The notes under the pieces are model-generated. The model was not told the DNA's origin and did no database searches. It was given only the letters and a program-made list of their open reading frames with translations. Below are positions 36,036 to 45,734 of a stretch of DNA of 64,000 bases, piece after piece. Each line of letters opens with the position of its first letter. The stretch's first letter is position 1. Source of the stretch: Oscillospiraceae bacterium (GTDB lineage Bacteria > Bacillota > Clostridia > Oscillospirales > Ruminococcaceae); NCBI GenBank assembly GCA_025757845.1, contig CP107211.1, positions 1,302,001-1,366,000 of the forward strand, written 5' to 3'. The translations under genes and the position numbers were made by a program.

Positions 36036-38861
36036 ATGATTTTGAGCGCAAAGAAATATGTGGCAGCGTTACTGGTTTTTGTATGCGTGTGCATGATATT
36101 TTCTCCCCTGACTGCATATGCAGCCGAGGACAGTTCGCAGCATGAAACTGTCAAAGTCGGTTTCTTTGCCATGGATGGTTATCATGTGATGGATGAAGAA
36201 GGCAACCGCAGTGGGTATGGCTATGATTTTCTTCGGCTGATGGCCCGTTATTGGGATGTAGATTACGAATATGTCGGATATGATCAGAGCTGGGATGATA
36301 TGCAGCAGATGCTTGAAGATGGCGAGATCGATATGGTAACATCTCCCCGCAAAACACCGGAAAGAGAAGAAAAGTTTGATTTTTCACGTCCGATCGGAAC
36401 CAATAATGGGATTCTGACCGTCTGCAGTGACAACAGCACGATTGTGGATGGCAATTACAGTACTTACAACGGTATGCGTGTGGCATTTTTGAACGGAAGC
36501 TCACGAGATAAAGAGTTTGCGGATTTTGCAGGCAATAAAGGATTTACATATGATCCATTTTATTTTGATACGACAGCAGAGATGGAGGAAGCTCTTCAGA
36601 GCGGAAATGTTGATGCGATTGCTGCCACTTCTATGAGGAAAACAAACAATGAGCGTATCGTGGACAAATTTGACAGCAGCGAGTTCTATGTCATTGTTAA
36701 AAAAGGTAATACAGAATTGCTGAATGAGATCAATTATGCAATCGACCAGATGAATGCAGTTGAGGGTGACTGGAAAACGACACTTTATAATAAAAATTAT
36801 GAAAGCATACAAACTAAGAATCTGGAATATACGGAGAAAGGAAAAAGTATAATTTCACAGTATTCCAAGGACAACCCGCTTCATGTTCTGTGTGATCCGA
36901 CCCGTTATCCATATTCTTATAATGAAAATGGTGAGATGAAGGGGATTATCCCGGATTACTTCCGGAAAATTGCAGACTATGCCGGGATTTCCTATGAGTT
37001 TCTTACACCTGCCACCAGAGATGAGTATATTGCCTATCAGAAAAATAAGGAAACCACAGATATAAGCATCGATGCACGCCTGGAAACAGATAACTATGCT
37101 GAAACGAAAAAATGGGGTGTTACGGCACCTTTCATTACGATGCAGCTGGCAAGGGTGACACGGCGTGACTTTGATGGAAAAATTGATGTTGTTACTACGG
37201 TTGACCAGACAGTATCAAATTCAATTGAAGATGCAATGGCACCCGGTGCAGAAAAACTGATGTGCAGTACCCGACAGGAAATGATGGAAGCTGTCCGTGA
37301 GGGGAAAGCAGATGCTGCCTTCGTCTACTATTACATGGCACAGGCGTTTGTGAACAGTGACACTACGGGCACCATGACATATACTCTGCTGGAACAGCCT
37401 ACATTCACCTACCGCATGGTGATTTCATCAACTGAGAACCATGCGCTGGCTGGTATTCTGACGAAAGCAATGTATGCCATGCCTCAAAATCTTGTTGAAG
37501 ATCTTGCAGCACAGTATACCACATACAAAGCAACAGAGCTGACATTTGTTGACTGGATCCGTCTGCATCCTGTTGTTACTGTTTTAGTTCTTCTTATTTT
37601 TGGATGGCTGCTGACTGCTATGGCTGTGACAATGGTGCATCTCAGTGCAAGAAAAAAAGCTCAGAAGGCGGCCCAGGAGAAAGCTGAGGAAATGGCGGAA
37701 CTGGCAGAGCATGCACAGACTGCAAACAAGGCAAAAACAGCATTTTTGTCACATATGTCCCATGATATGAGGACACCGATGAATGCAATCATAGGATTTA
37801 CCGGTATTGCAATGAAAAATAATCCGTCAGACGAAGTGAAAAATTGTCTGGAAAAGATCGACGAAAGCTCAGAGTATTTACTGTCGCTGATCAATGATGT
37901 ATTGGATCTGACCCACATCGAAAGTGGAAAAGTGAAATACAATCCGGTACCGGCGGATGTGAAAAACATTACTGATTCTGCATTGGATATTATAAAAGGC
38001 TTTCTTGCGAACAGGGATATCAACTTTAAGATTCAGTGTGAAGATGCAAAGATTCCAAATGTACTTGCGGATCCTGCACGCCTGCGCGATGTGCTGGTCA
38101 ATATTCTGAGCAATGCCGTAAAATTCACTCCGGATGGAGGGACGATTACATTTGAAGCCCGGTGTCAGGAAAAGGGCGGGGATGGATATATAAATATGCG
38201 TTACCGCATTTCGGATACTGGTATTGGCATGAGTGAGGAATTTACAAAAGAAGTTTTTGAGGAATTTGCACAGGAAGATTCCGATGTGAGAACGCAGTAC
38301 CACGGAGTTGGACTGGGGATGGCTATCGTAAAGAAGTATGTGGATATGATGGGTGGAACCATTTCCGTGCAGAGTAAAAAGCATGAGGGAACCACATTTA
38401 CTGTGGATATTCCGTTGGAAATTACAGATAAGGAATGGAATAAGTCAGACACAGGTTTTTCGGAAAAGGTAGATCTTACAGGTGTGAATGTCCTTCTTGC
38501 AGAGGATAATGAACTGAATGCAGAGATTGCTGCCGTGCAGCTGGAAGAGTTCGGGATGAATGTAGAAAGAGCTGTGGATGGAAAGAATGCTGTTGAGGTT
38601 TTCAGAAATCATCCGAAAGGCACATTTGATGTAATTCTGATGGATGTCATGATGCCTGAAATGAATGGTTATGAAGCGACAAAAGCCATCAGGGCAATGA
38701 ATGACAGACCGGATGGAAAAAACATTCCTATTATAGCAATGACAGCGAATTCATTTGCAGAAGATGTTCAGGCATCACTGGATGCAGGAATGAACGCACA
38801 TTTGTCAAAGCCGATTGTGATGGATGAAGTTATAAAAACGATTTTAAGGTATGTACGATAA
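36036..38861 (+). CDS. Hybrid sensor histidine kinase with two periplasmic-binding-like sensor domains
   Basis: A 941-residue EvgS-like protein. A signal/anchor helix (about 5-28) is followed by two extracellular family-3 solute-binding domains (about 40-265 and 275-500; VKVGFFAMDGYHVMDEEG, LHVLCDPTRYPYSY), a transmembrane helix (about 520-545), and HisKA with MSHDMRTPMNAIIGF. HATPase (NILSNAVKF, DTGIGMSEEF) and a receiver domain (ILMDVMMPEMNGYEA) complete it. It would sense a small solute such as an amino acid and autophosphorylate; no DNA-binding response regulator is adjacent. The start is the ATG at 36036 after GGGAG. The gene is visibly richer in A/T than its neighbours, suggesting transfer. 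Confidence 0.9.
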   Translation: MILSAKKYVAALLVFVCVCMIFSPLTAYAAEDSSQHETVKVGFFAMDGYHVMDEEGNRSGYGYDFLRLMARYWDVDYEYVGYDQSWDDMQQMLEDGEIDMVTSPRKTPEREEKFDFSRPIGTNNGILTVCSDNSTIVDGNYSTYNGMRVAFLNGSSRDKEFADFAGNKGFTYDPFYFDTTAEMEEALQSGNVDAIAATSMRKTNNERIVDKFDSSEFYVIVKKGNTELLNEINYAIDQMNAVEGDWKTTLYNKNYESIQTKNLEYTEKGKSIISQYSKDNPLHVLCDPTRYPYSYNENGEMKGIIPDYFRKIADYAGISYEFLTPATRDEYIAYQKNKETTDISIDARLETDNYAETKKWGVTAPFITMQLARVTRRDFDGKIDVVTTVDQTVSNSIEDAMAPGAEKLMCSTRQEMMEAVREGKADAAFVYYYMAQAFVNSDTTGTMTYTLLEQPTFTYRMVISSTENHALAGILTKAMYAMPQNLVEDLAAQYTTYKATELTFVDWIRLHPVVTVLVLLIFGWLLTAMAVTMVHLSARKKAQKAAQEKAEEMAELAEHAQTANKAKTAFLSHMSHDMRTPMNAIIGFTGIAMKNNPSDEVKNCLEKIDESSEYLLSLINDVLDLTHIESGKVKYNPVPADVKNITDSALDIIKGFLANRDINFKIQCEDAKIPNVLADPARLRDVLVNILSNAVKFTPDGGTITFEARCQEKGGDGYINMRYRISDTGIGMSEEFTKEVFEEFAQEDSDVRTQYHGVGLGMAIVKKYVDMMGGTISVQSKKHEGTTFTVDIPLEITDKEWNKSDTGFSEKVDLTGVNVLLAEDNELNAEIAAVQLEEFGMNVERAVDGKNAVEVFRNHPKGTFDVILMDVMMPEMNGYEATKAIRAMNDRPDGKNIPIIAMTANSFAEDVQASLDAGMNAHLSKPIVMDEVIKTILRYVR

Positions 38862-39010
38862 AAGAGCGAATTTGTTAAAATGACGAAAAGACATCATTCC
38901 CAAAATCGTGTATACCATCGACCGGACCGATGTGCGGATCAACGGCATCAAATCTAAAATCGGCGGTACGGAAATGAACTCAAACTGCAGCCGTCTGGTG
39001 CGGAGAAAGA

Positions 39011-41866
39011 TTGGGAAAAATGAAAAACTTTGGAACGAGCGAAACCATGCAGACGCTGATGCGGAAAAGCGTCTGTGCGATGCTGTGCCTGCTGCTGTTG
39101 CTGTCAGCCGTGCTCCCTGTGAAGGCTGCCGCAGAAACCGCCCCTGCAAAGGTCGTCCGCGTTGGTTCGTTTGAGGACACCTTCAACTATTGCAACGAGA
39201 AGGGCGCAAGAAAGGGCTACGGCTACGAATTACTGCAGACCTTATCCGGCTATACAGGCTGGCAGTTCGAGTATGTGACCTGCGACTGGTCGGACTGCTT
39301 CGAAAAGCTCAAAAACGGCGAGATCGACATTATGGGCGATATTTCTTATACGGAGGATCGCGCTGAGGAGATGCTGTTTTCGGACGAACCGATGGGGGAG
39401 GAAAAATATTACCTCTATGCCGATCTCTCGCGCGCAGACATCTCCGCTTCCGATTACAAAACGCTGAACGGCAAAAAGATCGGTGTTCTGATGGGAACGG
39501 AACCGGAGGTGATGTTGACCGAATGGGAGGAAAAACACGGCATAAAAACGCAGCACGTCAACATCTCCAACAACGAGGATGTGAAACAAAAGCTGGCAAA
39601 CCACGAGATCGACTGCTTTGTTTCACTGGAAGAATCCTTCTGGGCAGAGCTTGGCATCTCGACCATAACCCGCGTGGGAAAATCCGGCATCTACTATGCG
39701 CTCAACAAAGACCGCCCGGATCTCAAGGAAGAACTGGACAATGCGATGCGCGCGTTGGACGAAGCGGCTCCTTTTTATACGGCAGATCTGTATAAAAGGT
39801 ATTTCTCGCTGGATTATATCCCTATCCTTACGGGGGAGGAAAAGGCATGGCTTAAAGGGCATGGTGCCATCCGGATGGGCTTTTTGACGAGTGATCGCGG
39901 CGTCAGCACCTATGACCCTGCCACTGGGGAGATTACCGGGACAATAACGGACTATATTCAGTTTGCCGCAGATTGTCTGGGAAATCAGGAGCTGGAATTC
40001 CAGTTGGTCGGTTATGATGACAAAGAGGCGGAACTCAATGCGCTGAAATCAGGCGAGATCGACATGATCTTCCATTTCGACCAGAGTCCCAATCTGGCAG
40101 AAGAATATCGCGTTGCCTGCACCAACACAACGTGGACCTCCAATATGATGGCGGTCACGAACCAACAGCATTTTAACGAAAGCAAAGCGAACCGCATTGC
40201 CGTTCCCCAAAACAAGATCTCCCTAACAAGGTACCTTGCGTTTTATTATCCGCAGTGGGAAATCGTGGACTGCGATACACAGGAGGATGCGATAAAACTG
40301 GTCAAGGACGGACAGGCAGACTGTTTTATCACAGGGGTCAGCAGCGAGGCGAAATACAGCAAGAATCATGGGTTTTACAGCGTTCTGCTGCCAAATCCTG
40401 CCAAATCTTGTTTCGCGGTCAATAGCGGAAACCGCAGCCTGCTGTCCATCCTGAACAAAACGATCAAGGCAATGCCAGCCAATATGCTTACCAGCTCTCT
40501 GGCGATGTATAAGAGCTCCGCGCGGAAGGTTACCCTGAGCGAGTTTATAAAGGACAATTTCTTTATGGTTCTGCTGGTCAGCAGCATTGCGGTTGCAGCC
40601 ATTCTGCTCACGATCCTGAAGCTGCTGCGGAAGGCGCGTAAAGCCGAAGCTGCTGCAAGGAAAGCTGCAAACGATACGCAGGAACTGAATGCAAAATTGC
40701 AGATCGCCGTAGAAAACGCCGAGAGCGCGAACCACGCCAAATCCACCTTCCTGTTCAATATGTCGCATGATATCCGCACGCCCATGAACGCCATTATCGG
40801 TTACGCAGACCTTGCTTCCCGGCATTCGGACGACCCTGCAAAGCTGAAAAATTACATGGAGAACATTCAGGTGTGCGGACAGAACCTGCTGATGCTGCTG
40901 AACAATGTTCTGGATCTTGCCCGAATCGAGAACGATAAGACGGAGATGGAGTATTCTGTTTCGGATGTCGATAAGGATTTCCGTAATTGCATTGCCATGT
41001 TCCGGAATCAGGCAGACAGCAAGGGGCAGACGCTTACGGTAACAACACATCTGCTGCATCCGTATGTCTATGTGGATATTCCGCATCTTACCGAGGTGTG
41101 TACGAACCTTGTCAGCAATGCAGTCAAATACACGGGAGCCGGCGGCACGATCCGCTGCGATGTTACGCAGAAGCCCGGCGAAAAAGAGGGCTGGTGCGAT
41201 ACGGTGGTCACGGTTGCGGATAACGGTATCGGAATGTCGCAGGAGTTTCAGAAGCACATTTTTGAACCCTTTGAACGGGAACGTACGTCCACCATCAGCA
41301 AGGTGGAAGGCAGCGGCATCGGGATGGGGATCGTGAAAAAGCTGGTCGGGCTGATGGGCGGCACCGTGGCAGTGGAGAGCAAGATCGGTGTTGGTTCCAA
41401 GTTTACTGTGACCATTCCCTGCCGCATTGCGTCCGAGGATGAAACACAGGCGAAACGAGAAATAAACCCTTCGGATCAAAAGTGCCTGTGCGGTACAAGG
41501 ATCCTGCTGACCGAGGACAACGACCTCAATGCGGAGATCGCCACCGAACTGCTGCAGGAAGAAGGCTGTACGGTAGACCGCGCAAAAGATGGTGTGGAAT
41601 GTGTGGATATGCTGGAAAAAGCTGCGAACGGAACGTATCAGTTGATCCTTATGGACATCCAGATGCCGGTGATGAACGGCTACGATGCGGCAAAAAAGAT
41701 ACGGAGGATGGATGACCCCCAAAAGGCGGGCATCCCTATCATCGCCATGACGGCAAATGCCTTTACCGAAGATAGACAGGTGGCACTGGATGCCGGAATG
41801 AACGACCATATCGCAAAGCCGATCAATATGAATGTTCTTGTGCCGACTTTGCGGAAATACCTTTGA
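39011..41866 (+). CDS. Hybrid sensor histidine kinase, paralogue of the upstream gene
   Basis: A 951-residue protein with the same layout: signal peptide (CAMLCLLLLLSAVLPVKA), two solute-binding sensor domains (about 45-270 and 280-510), membrane helix (about 525-545), HisKA (MSHDIRTPMNAIIGY), HATPase (NLVSNAVKY, DNGIGMSQEF) and receiver (ILMDIQMPVMNGYDA). I take the TTG at 39011 after GGAGAAAG as start; the ATG three codons later is an alternative. The 150 bases before it look like an old coding remnant (a frame with YTIDRTDVRINGIKSK from about 38900). The two kinases could form heterodimers or a phosphorelay, but this is inference. Confidence 0.88.
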   Translation: MGKMKNFGTSETMQTLMRKSVCAMLCLLLLLSAVLPVKAAAETAPAKVVRVGSFEDTFNYCNEKGARKGYGYELLQTLSGYTGWQFEYVTCDWSDCFEKLKNGEIDIMGDISYTEDRAEEMLFSDEPMGEEKYYLYADLSRADISASDYKTLNGKKIGVLMGTEPEVMLTEWEEKHGIKTQHVNISNNEDVKQKLANHEIDCFVSLEESFWAELGISTITRVGKSGIYYALNKDRPDLKEELDNAMRALDEAAPFYTADLYKRYFSLDYIPILTGEEKAWLKGHGAIRMGFLTSDRGVSTYDPATGEITGTITDYIQFAADCLGNQELEFQLVGYDDKEAELNALKSGEIDMIFHFDQSPNLAEEYRVACTNTTWTSNMMAVTNQQHFNESKANRIAVPQNKISLTRYLAFYYPQWEIVDCDTQEDAIKLVKDGQADCFITGVSSEAKYSKNHGFYSVLLPNPAKSCFAVNSGNRSLLSILNKTIKAMPANMLTSSLAMYKSSARKVTLSEFIKDNFFMVLLVSSIAVAAILLTILKLLRKARKAEAAARKAANDTQELNAKLQIAVENAESANHAKSTFLFNMSHDIRTPMNAIIGYADLASRHSDDPAKLKNYMENIQVCGQNLLMLLNNVLDLARIENDKTEMEYSVSDVDKDFRNCIAMFRNQADSKGQTLTVTTHLLHPYVYVDIPHLTEVCTNLVSNAVKYTGAGGTIRCDVTQKPGEKEGWCDTVVTVADNGIGMSQEFQKHIFEPFERERTSTISKVEGSGIGMGIVKKLVGLMGGTVAVESKIGVGSKFTVTIPCRIASEDETQAKREINPSDQKCLCGTRILLTEDNDLNAEIATELLQEEGCTVDRAKDGVECVDMLEKAANGTYQLILMDIQMPVMNGYDAAKKIRRMDDPQKAGIPIIAMTANAFTEDRQVALDAGMNDHIAKPINMNVLVPTLRKYL

Positions 41867-41931
41867 TGCGGACAGAAAGCTGTCGCACATAAAAACGACC
41901 AATCGGCTGCAATGCAACCTATAAACGAATG

Positions 41932-41979
41932 CCGCCGGGGAGCCTTCCCGTTTTGGGTAGGCATCCTCGGCGGGTTTTT
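41932..41979 (+). terminator. Terminator after the second hybrid kinase
   Basis: CCGCCGGGGA pairs with TCCTCGGCGG (one wobble), followed by GTTTTTTAG. Confidence 0.75.
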
Positions 41980-42072
41980 TAGTTTTCTGCTGCCTTTATA
42001 GACTGCGGTCTGCTAATTTCTGCAAGGGAGCATGACAAAAGTGATCCTCCGTATCAAGCTGCCGCTAACAAT

Positions 42073-42088
42073 GTTAATACGTCCTAAC
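42073..42088. promoter_or_regulatory. TTAA-N6-CTAA palindrome upstream of the P-type ATPase operon
   Basis: GTTAA TACGTC CTAAC; one base from the perfect GTTAG-N6-CTAAC seen at 48273 and 49512. It ends 14 bases upstream of the -35 hexamer. Confidence 0.5.
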
Positions 42089-42102
42089 ATCGTCAAAAAA
42101 TA

Positions 42103-42130
42103 TTGAAAAACCCCGAAAGCGTGCTACAAT
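42103..42130 (+). promoter_or_regulatory. Promoter of the DUF6110/P-type ATPase operon
   Basis: TTGAAA, 16 bases, TACAAT, 74 bases before the ATG at 42204. Confidence 0.65.
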
Positions 42131-42203
42131 ATAGAGATAAAGAGCCTGCCCTCGCTCAAGGGCATGGGCGCTCAGACAGGAAACACAGAAATGAGGGGTA
42201 AAT

Positions 42204-42494
42204 ATGTTTGATACAAAAAAGCTCGCACTGTTTTTGGGTGGTGTAGTGTTCGGCTCTGCCGGCTTCAAGGTGCTGTCCAGCAAGGACGCCAAAAAGGTCT
42301 ACACCCAGACCACCGCTGCGGTGCTGCGGATGAAGGACTGCACCATGCAGACCGTGAATAAGGTGCAGGAGGAAGCAGGGGACATCCTTGCTGATGCAAA
42401 GGCCATCAACGAGAGCCGTGCCGCCGAGGCTGCACAGGAGGTCATCGAGGATACGGCTGAAGAAGAGCAGCCCGCAGATCAGACTGCACAGTGA
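42204..42494 (+). CDS. DUF6110-like small membrane-anchored protein
   Basis: 96 residues: one N-terminal hydrophobic helix (LALFLGGVVFGSAGFKVL), then a charged helical domain and an acidic alanine/glutamate-rich tail. This resembles the DUF6110 family, whose genes often sit just before a heavy-metal P-type ATPase, as here (62 bases). Likely a metal-handling partner or chaperone of the ATPase; no cysteine or histidine cluster is visible, so the mechanism is unknown. Confidence 0.65.
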   Translation: MFDTKKLALFLGGVVFGSAGFKVLSSKDAKKVYTQTTAAVLRMKDCTMQTVNKVQEEAGDILADAKAINESRAAEAAQEVIEDTAEEEQPADQTAQ

Positions 42495-42555
42495 TACAAC
42501 GCAGCGGAGCCGCCCTTGGGCGGCTCTTTTTTACGCAGAGGGGGTAAGAAAAGCA

Positions 42556-44646
42556 ATGAAATGTACGATCTTGCATGAAGGGAAGGGACGGATGCGGGTG
42601 CACGTCTGCGCCGTGCGCATGACCCTGCACCGGGCAGATGTGCTGGAAGCCTACCTGAACGGGCAGGACAACATCCAGAAAGCCACCGTCTACGAGCGCA
42701 CCGGAGATGTGGTGCTGACCTACCGGGGCAGCCGGAAGGATGCCGCCGCCCTGCTGGCCGCCTACCGCTTTGACAACGAAGAATTAGAGGTGCTGGTCAC
42801 CTCCCACGACAGCCGGAAGATCAATCAGGAATATCAGGAAAAGATGGTCAGCCTTGTGGCAGGCAGGGCGTTCCGCAAGGTGTTCCTGCCTGCGCCCATC
42901 GCAGCAGCGTATACGGTGTGGCGCTCCATCGCCTTTATCTGGAAGGGCATCCGTTGTCTGCTGCACCGCAAGCTGGAAGTAGAGGTGCTGGATGCGCTCA
43001 GCATCACCGCCTCCCTCCTGCGGGGCGATTACAGCACGGCAGGCTCGGTGATGTTCCTGCTGACGGTGGGCAGCCTGCTGGAGGAGTGGACGCGGAAAAA
43101 GAGCTTGGACGACCTTGCCCGCAGCATGGCACTGAATGTGGATAAGGTCTGGGTCCGCACCCCGCAGGGCGAGGTGCTGGTGCCGTTGACCCGCATTCAC
43201 GCTGGGGACGAAGTGGTGGTGCGCTCCGGCAACATGATCCCGTTGGACGGCATGGTGCTGGAAGGCGAAGCCATGGTGAACCAAGCTGCCCTCACCGGAG
43301 AATCCATGCCGGTGCGGAAAGCCGCCGGGGCCACCGTTTACGCCGGAACGGTGGTGGAAGAAGGCGAATGCGTCCTTGTGGCCAAGGCCGAAGGCGGTGC
43401 CAACCGCTACGATAAGATCGTGGCCATGATCGAGGAATCGGAAAAGCTCAAGTCCGGCACCGAGAACCGGGCCTTGCAGCTGGCTGACCGCCTGGTGCCG
43501 TGGTGCCTTGCCGGTACGGCGGCAACCTATGCCTTTACCCGCAACGTCACCCGCGCCATCTCCATCCTGATGGTGGACTTTTCCTGCGCATTGAAACTCT
43601 CCATGCCGCTTGCGGTGCTCTCTGCCATGCGGGAGTGTGGGGAATACCACATCACCGTAAAGGGCGGCAAGTATCTGGAAGCGCTGGCGCAGGCGGATAC
43701 CATCGTGTTTGATAAGACCGGCACCCTCACCCGCGCCACCCCGCAGGTGGTGCAGGTAGTGCCTTTCTCCGGCTGCGGGGAGCAGGAAGTATTGCAGCTT
43801 GCCGCCTGTCTGGAAGAACATTTCCCCCATTCCATGGCAAACGCCGTGGTCCGTGCCGCCAAGGAGCGGGGCATCTCTCACGAAGAGATGCACTCCGAGG
43901 TGGAGTACATCGTGGCGCACGGCATTGCCAGCCGGGTAGGCGGCACGCGGGTGGTCATTGGCAGCGCCCACTTCATTTTTGAGGATGAGGGCTGCACCAT
44001 CCCGGCAGAGGAACAGGCAAAGTTCGATGCGCTGGACCCGCAGTATTCCCACCTGTATTTGGCAGCGTCCGGGGTACTGGCGGGGGTCATCTGCATCGCA
44101 GACCCCCTGCGCCCGGAGGCGGCACAGGGGCTGCATAAGCTCCGGAAGCTGGGCATCACCCAGGCCGTCATGATGACCGGCGACAGCGACCGCACCGCCC
44201 GTTCCATTGCGGCGCAGGTGGGGGTAGACCGCTGCTTTGCGGAGGTGCTGCCGGAGGATAAAGCCGCCTTTGTGCGCAATGCCAAAGCCGAGGGACATAC
44301 GGTGGTGATGATCGGCGACGGCATCAATGATTCGCCTGCCTTGTCGGCGGCAGATATCGGGATTGCCATCCATTCCGGTGCTGCCATCGCCCGGGAGATC
44401 GCCGATGTGACCATTCGCGCGGACAGTCTGGAAGAGCTGGTGACCTTAAAAGCCATTGCCAACGCCCTGCAAAAGCGGGTGGGCAGCAATTACCGTTTTG
44501 TGCTCAGCTTCAACTCAGCGCTCATCCTTCTGGGCGCACTGGGCATCCTGCCCCCGGCTACCAGCGCCATGCTGCATAATCTTTCCACCCTTGGCATCAG
44601 TCTGCACAGCATGACAGATCTGCTGGAGCAGAAGAACGAAGGATAA
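42556..44646 (+). CDS. Heavy-metal-type P-type ATPase
   Basis: A 696-residue membrane pump. An N-terminal HMA-like fold without the CxxC motif (residues 1-70) is followed by the actuator (LTGESMPV), the phosphorylation motif FDKTGTLTR, the ATP-binding motif around EEHFPHSMA (P1B-type HP dipeptide), and GDGINDSPALSAADIGIA. The membrane ion-site motif is SCALKLSMP instead of the CPC or SPC found in Cu/Zn/Co pumps, so the metal is uncertain. I start at the ATG at 42556, after GAGGGGG. The upstream palindrome suggests control together with the ZIP and flavoprotein genes. Confidence 0.88.
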   Translation: MKCTILHEGKGRMRVHVCAVRMTLHRADVLEAYLNGQDNIQKATVYERTGDVVLTYRGSRKDAAALLAAYRFDNEELEVLVTSHDSRKINQEYQEKMVSLVAGRAFRKVFLPAPIAAAYTVWRSIAFIWKGIRCLLHRKLEVEVLDALSITASLLRGDYSTAGSVMFLLTVGSLLEEWTRKKSLDDLARSMALNVDKVWVRTPQGEVLVPLTRIHAGDEVVVRSGNMIPLDGMVLEGEAMVNQAALTGESMPVRKAAGATVYAGTVVEEGECVLVAKAEGGANRYDKIVAMIEESEKLKSGTENRALQLADRLVPWCLAGTAATYAFTRNVTRAISILMVDFSCALKLSMPLAVLSAMRECGEYHITVKGGKYLEALAQADTIVFDKTGTLTRATPQVVQVVPFSGCGEQEVLQLAACLEEHFPHSMANAVVRAAKERGISHEEMHSEVEYIVAHGIASRVGGTRVVIGSAHFIFEDEGCTIPAEEQAKFDALDPQYSHLYLAASGVLAGVICIADPLRPEAAQGLHKLRKLGITQAVMMTGDSDRTARSIAAQVGVDRCFAEVLPEDKAAFVRNAKAEGHTVVMIGDGINDSPALSAADIGIAIHSGAAIAREIADVTIRADSLEELVTLKAIANALQKRVGSNYRFVLSFNSALILLGALGILPPATSAMLHNLSTLGISLHSMTDLLEQKNEG

Positions 44647-44675
44647 AAATAACCGAAAATCTCGCATAAAGCAAG

Positions 44676-44745
44676 AAAGCATCTGCAACATTCGCTTCTG
44701 AATTTCAGAACACGGCGAATTCGTTGCAGATGCTTTTATTTTTAG
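44676..44745 (+). terminator. Terminator after the P-type ATPase gene
   Basis: AAAGCATCTGCAAC pairs perfectly with GTTGCAGATGCTTT; a smaller TTCTGAA/TTCAGAA hairpin lies inside. The tail is TATTTTT. Confidence 0.8.
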
Positions 44746-44749
44746 CAGG

Positions 44750-44823
44750 CTCGCCCTCTCAGGTGCTTACGCACCAGCTCTCCCAAAGGGAGAGGTGTCA
44801 CCGAAGGTGACGGAGAGGGCGAG
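44750..44823. repeat. Clover-shaped palindromic repeat
   Basis: An 11-bp perfect outer stem (CTCGCCCTCTC/GAGAGGGCGAG) encloses three perfect hairpins: GGTGC-TTAC-GCACC, CTCTCCC-AAA-GGGAGAG and GTCACC-GAA-GGTGAC. The whole 74 bases can fold into a four-way junction. Similar 'GGGAGAG...GGTGAC' repeats are common between genes in Faecalibacterium-type genomes. It sits between convergent genes. Confidence 0.75.
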
Positions 44824-44834
44824 GACGCTACCCT

Positions 44835-45734
44835 TCAGATAAACCGGCAGAAACCCAGCCAGCAGCCCAGCAGGAAGAAGAGCAGCGCCTTCGCCAGTAC
44901 CGGCAGCCACAGGCTCTTGCACAATGTCCTATCCCACCGGCAGATGTTCTGTTTAGGGCAGGTGCCCACGCAGGCTTCACAGGCGATGCACTCCCCGCTG
45001 CGCAGGCTGCTTTCCTCCAGCTTCAGGCACACCGGGCACTGCTGCTTGCAGGCATTACAACCCGGGATGCAGCCATCGCTCTGCCGGTGCAGCCGCGCAA
45101 AGGGCAGCACCGGAAGCAGGGCGAACACTGCTCCCATAGGGCAGAGGAACTGACAAAAGAACCGGGGCTGCACTGCCATGCCCAGCAAGATGAGCACAAA
45201 CAGCACAATGCCTACGCCGAAGCCCTCCGGCGGCAGACGCAGAGCCGTCAGGCGGGAAAACACCTCCCACGGGCTTGTGCCGGTCAGCAGCTTTTCCTGC
45301 CGGGTCACATACAGCGCCACCAGCCCTGCCAGCAGCAGGTATTTGACCTTCTGCCCCCAAAGCACCGCCCGCTCCGGCAGACGGAGCTGCTTTTTGCGGT
45401 GGAACAGCTTTTTCTGGAGTAGCCCGGACAGCGCCCAGACGGCATCGCCCAAGCTGCCAAAGGCGCAGGCGTATCCGCAGAAAAACCGGTCGAACAGCAA
45501 AGTGAAGCCGCACAGCCCCAGCAGAGAAAGCGTGAAGCTGTCCGCTGTGAGCACCTCGCCCGCACCGATGTGCAGAAAGATCTGCTTTACCCCGGAAAAC
45601 CCGGCCACGAACGCGCCCGGCATGGACACAAAGAAGAACAGCTGTACCCCGGCGCGCAGCCATGTACGGCGCTTTTGGTCCCGCTGACGCTGCTGCGCCG
45701 CAGTTAAAGGCTTTGTCTGTGTTTTATCCATCAT
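44835..45734 (-). CDS. NapH/RnfE-like membrane ferredoxin protein (4Fe-4S)
   Basis: A 299-residue protein with about five membrane helices, two CxxxCP-type segments next to helices (FCGYACAFGSLGD, FCQFLCPMGAVF; the family's typical pattern) and a C-terminal dicluster region (CNACKQQCPVC, CIACEACVGTCPKQ). It should pass electrons across the membrane to the flavoproteins encoded just upstream. Its ATG overlaps the stop of the FMN-binding gene (ATGA), so the three are translationally coupled. It is the last gene of the operon. Confidence 0.85.
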   Translation of the reverse strand: MMDKTQTKPLTAAQQRQRDQKRRTWLRAGVQLFFFVSMPGAFVAGFSGVKQIFLHIGAGEVLTADSFTLSLLGLCGFTLLFDRFFCGYACAFGSLGDAVWALSGLLQKKLFHRKKQLRLPERAVLWGQKVKYLLLAGLVALYVTRQEKLLTGTSPWEVFSRLTALRLPPEGFGVGIVLFVLILLGMAVQPRFFCQFLCPMGAVFALLPVLPFARLHRQSDGCIPGCNACKQQCPVCLKLEESSLRSGECIACEACVGTCPKQNICRWDRTLCKSLWLPVLAKALLFFLLGCWLGFCRFI

